21,545 bases of DNA from Silene noctiflora (taxonomy: Eukaryota > Streptophyta > Magnoliopsida > Caryophyllales > Caryophyllaceae), in NCBI GenBank assembly GCA_009801015.1, contig VHZZ01000468.1, forward strand, positions 187,954-209,498, given 5' to 3'. The notes under the pieces were generated by a model. That model did no database searches. It was not told the DNA's origin and saw only the letters and a list, made by a program, of their open reading frames with translations. A program made the translations under genes and the position numbers. This document shows positions 20,528 to 21,545 of this stretch, in pieces. Within the stretch, counting starts at the first letter, position 1. Every line of letters begins with the position of its first letter.

Positions 20528-20652
20528 ATGGATTATGGAATTACTTAGATCGATTGGGTTGTGAGAGGTCTTTTTGAAAAAGCCGTCTACAATGGTGTTG
20601 TGAAAAGTTTTAGGTTGGGGTCTCTATCTTTTGTTTCTCGTATTATTCTGTG
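19729..20652 (-). other. Presumed FAB1 5' UTR / leader region
   Basis: AT-rich, non-coding sequence between the start codon and the candidate TATA box. It contains a T tract (19853-19864 on the plus strand), runs of A/T and a (TAA)n microsatellite. No ORF of note was seen. The leader is long enough to contain an intron, as inferred from candidate splice sites. Confidence 0.4.
20479..20525. repeat. (TAA)n microsatellite
   Basis: About 15 copies of AAT/TAA with one interruption near 20491, in the presumed leader or promoter of the kinase gene. Such tracts are commonly length-polymorphic. Confidence 0.9.
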
Positions 20653-20660
20653 TCTATATA
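20653..20660 (-). promoter_or_regulatory. Candidate TATA box of the FAB1 gene
   Basis: TATATAGA on the minus strand is the best TATA match upstream of the start codon and would put transcription start near 20625-20635. The 5' UTR region would then be about 900 bases. A candidate acceptor (TTGTTAG before GGGTG) just upstream of the ATG fits a 5' UTR intron with a donor near 20440, but neither is proven. Confidence 0.35.
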
Positions 20661-21139
20661 GGAGAAGAAGGGAGGATGATGATAATAGTGATAGTTTGCT
20701 TTTATCAATCGTTCTCTGGTGGATGCTTTTTTGAATGCTTTCTTTTTCAAGTCGCTCTATTGTCTACTGTTTTTGTTTGACTATTGGTTGTTGATGGTTT
20801 TTTAAGATTAGGCTTCAGTTTTTACTCTTTTGGGAAAAACAAATTCAATTCTACGCTACTATTTTCCAATTTACTAATCTACCCCTACCTTCCAAAATGG
20901 AAATTAAGAGCAGCAACTTAACACGGACGGTCACATTCTGTAGGCTTGTGTGTACACATGACAAAGGCATCCATCGGGTTTGGGTCCAGTTATTTGGGTT
21001 CGGTGTTCGTTTTACGAGAATTTGGATTTGGTTAGTTTGGATAACTTTCGAATTTTGAGTGGATTGTTACCATGTTATTTGGAGATAATAAAGAAAATTA
21101 CAAATTCAAGAAAGTTACTTCCCAAAAGGAAAATATAGC

Positions 21140-21245
21140 AAACCACCTCCATAAGTTTGATATTATGTGCAATCAAACCCCTTAACTTATAAATATACCA
21201 AATCAATCCCATAAGTTTCTCTTAATGTGCAATCAACCACATATC
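21140..21245. repeat. Imperfect tandem repeat, about 60-bp unit
   Basis: CCATAAGTTT followed by TATGTGCAATCAA or AATGTGCAATCAA appears twice about 60 bases apart, with CC(T/C)-rich joints and a related half-unit (CCCCTTAACTTATAAATATA) between. This looks like a short degenerate minisatellite of dispersed-repeat origin. Confidence 0.65.
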
Positions 21246-21506
21246 TTACTTTTGAATAAAGTTTTCTAATTAAATATTTTACTATTATTGAAAATCAAAA
21301 TTATTGATTATATTTTAATCCTAAAATTCTTGTTTATTAAAAAACATGTTCAAATATTTTTTTTATTTATTTTGGCGAAAAATGTTCCTAATATGAGAAT
21401 TGTTAATGATGTTACAATGAAAAGTTACATGACCAAATTTTTGTTTATTTATTAACCCCAAGACCCTATTTCAAACACCCCAAGCCAAAACTAAACACTA
21501 CCTAGG

Positions 21507-21529
21507 TTCCCCCTAAACCCTAGGGGGAA
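21507..21529. repeat. Perfect 9-bp hairpin
   Basis: TTCCCCCTA and TAGGGGGAA pair around an AACCC loop. The centre contains a telomere-like CCCTAAACCCTA, but only as one and a half units. Role unknown. Confidence 0.75.
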
Positions 21530-21545
21530 TTCTACTCACACATAG

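Larger units (their letters stand above)
20661..21545. other. AT-rich flank upstream of FAB1
   Basis: No ORF or RNA gene supported. It contains an imperfect tandem repeat (about 21140-21245) and a hairpin (21507-21529). The proximal part, 20661 to about 20900, probably holds upstream promoter sequence of the kinase gene. Confidence 0.5.

Noticed and set aside
21509-21521. Telomere-like CCCTAAACCCTA
   Set aside because: Only about one and a half units, explained by the local hairpin; not a telomeric tract.

Overview
The window looks like nuclear DNA of a flowering plant, almost certainly a eudicot. It is AT-rich, with one large intron-containing gene on the minus strand whose protein reads as a plant-type PIKfyve/Fab1 lipid kinase. 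The rest is degraded and nested transposable elements. There are no operons, no convincing RNA genes and no prokaryotic signals. Some repeat motifs give a weak impression of Caryophyllales, but this cannot be shown from the sequence alone. One ambiguous base (n) lies at 17079, inside an intronic transposon.

Bases 1-5643 are a three-level transposon nest. The oldest layer is a decayed minus-strand Ty3/gypsy element (gag, zinc knuckle and protease remnants at 3673-4963, primer-binding site near 5101-5118, LTR at about 5121-5643). It is cut inside its protease region by the 3' end of a plus-strand gypsy element of Tat/Retand type. That element shows an antisense intron-containing accessory ORF (890-2654, now a pseudogene), a hairpin/polypurine tract, and a 3' LTR with TATA box (2987-3672). 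The accessory ORF is in turn cut by the right end of a CACTA transposon (to 889), whose subterminal region is packed with TTCCGTCAG palindromes.

Bases 5644-8891 are intergenic and hold small DNA transposons. Two related Mutator-like elements with long terminal inverted repeats and 9-bp target duplications stand ten bases apart (5992-6770 and 6781-7901). There are also hAT-like termini and a Helitron-like 3' end near 8404. A third copy of the Mutator-like family (16511-17226) lies inside intron 2 of the kinase gene and has a perfect 9-bp target duplication.

Bases 8892-19728 (minus strand) are the FAB1C-type phosphatidylinositol-3-phosphate 5-kinase gene. I could resolve 11 coding exons whose phases all join, giving a 1653-residue protein. 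In order it has a degenerate FYVE-like zinc finger, an acidic/serine-rich linker, a TCP-1/CCT chaperonin-like domain, a conserved Cys-rich region, a long variable linker and a C-terminal PIP kinase domain. All key kinase motifs are intact, so the gene looks functional. Its promoter and 5' UTR lie at about 19729-20660. Bases 20661-21545 are AT-rich flank with a short tandem repeat and a hairpin.

I found no new enzyme system. The most interesting items are the Mutator-like family with its adjacent insertions, the intact frame across the retroelement junction, and the zinc finger that keeps its eight cysteines but has lost the lipid-binding motif.
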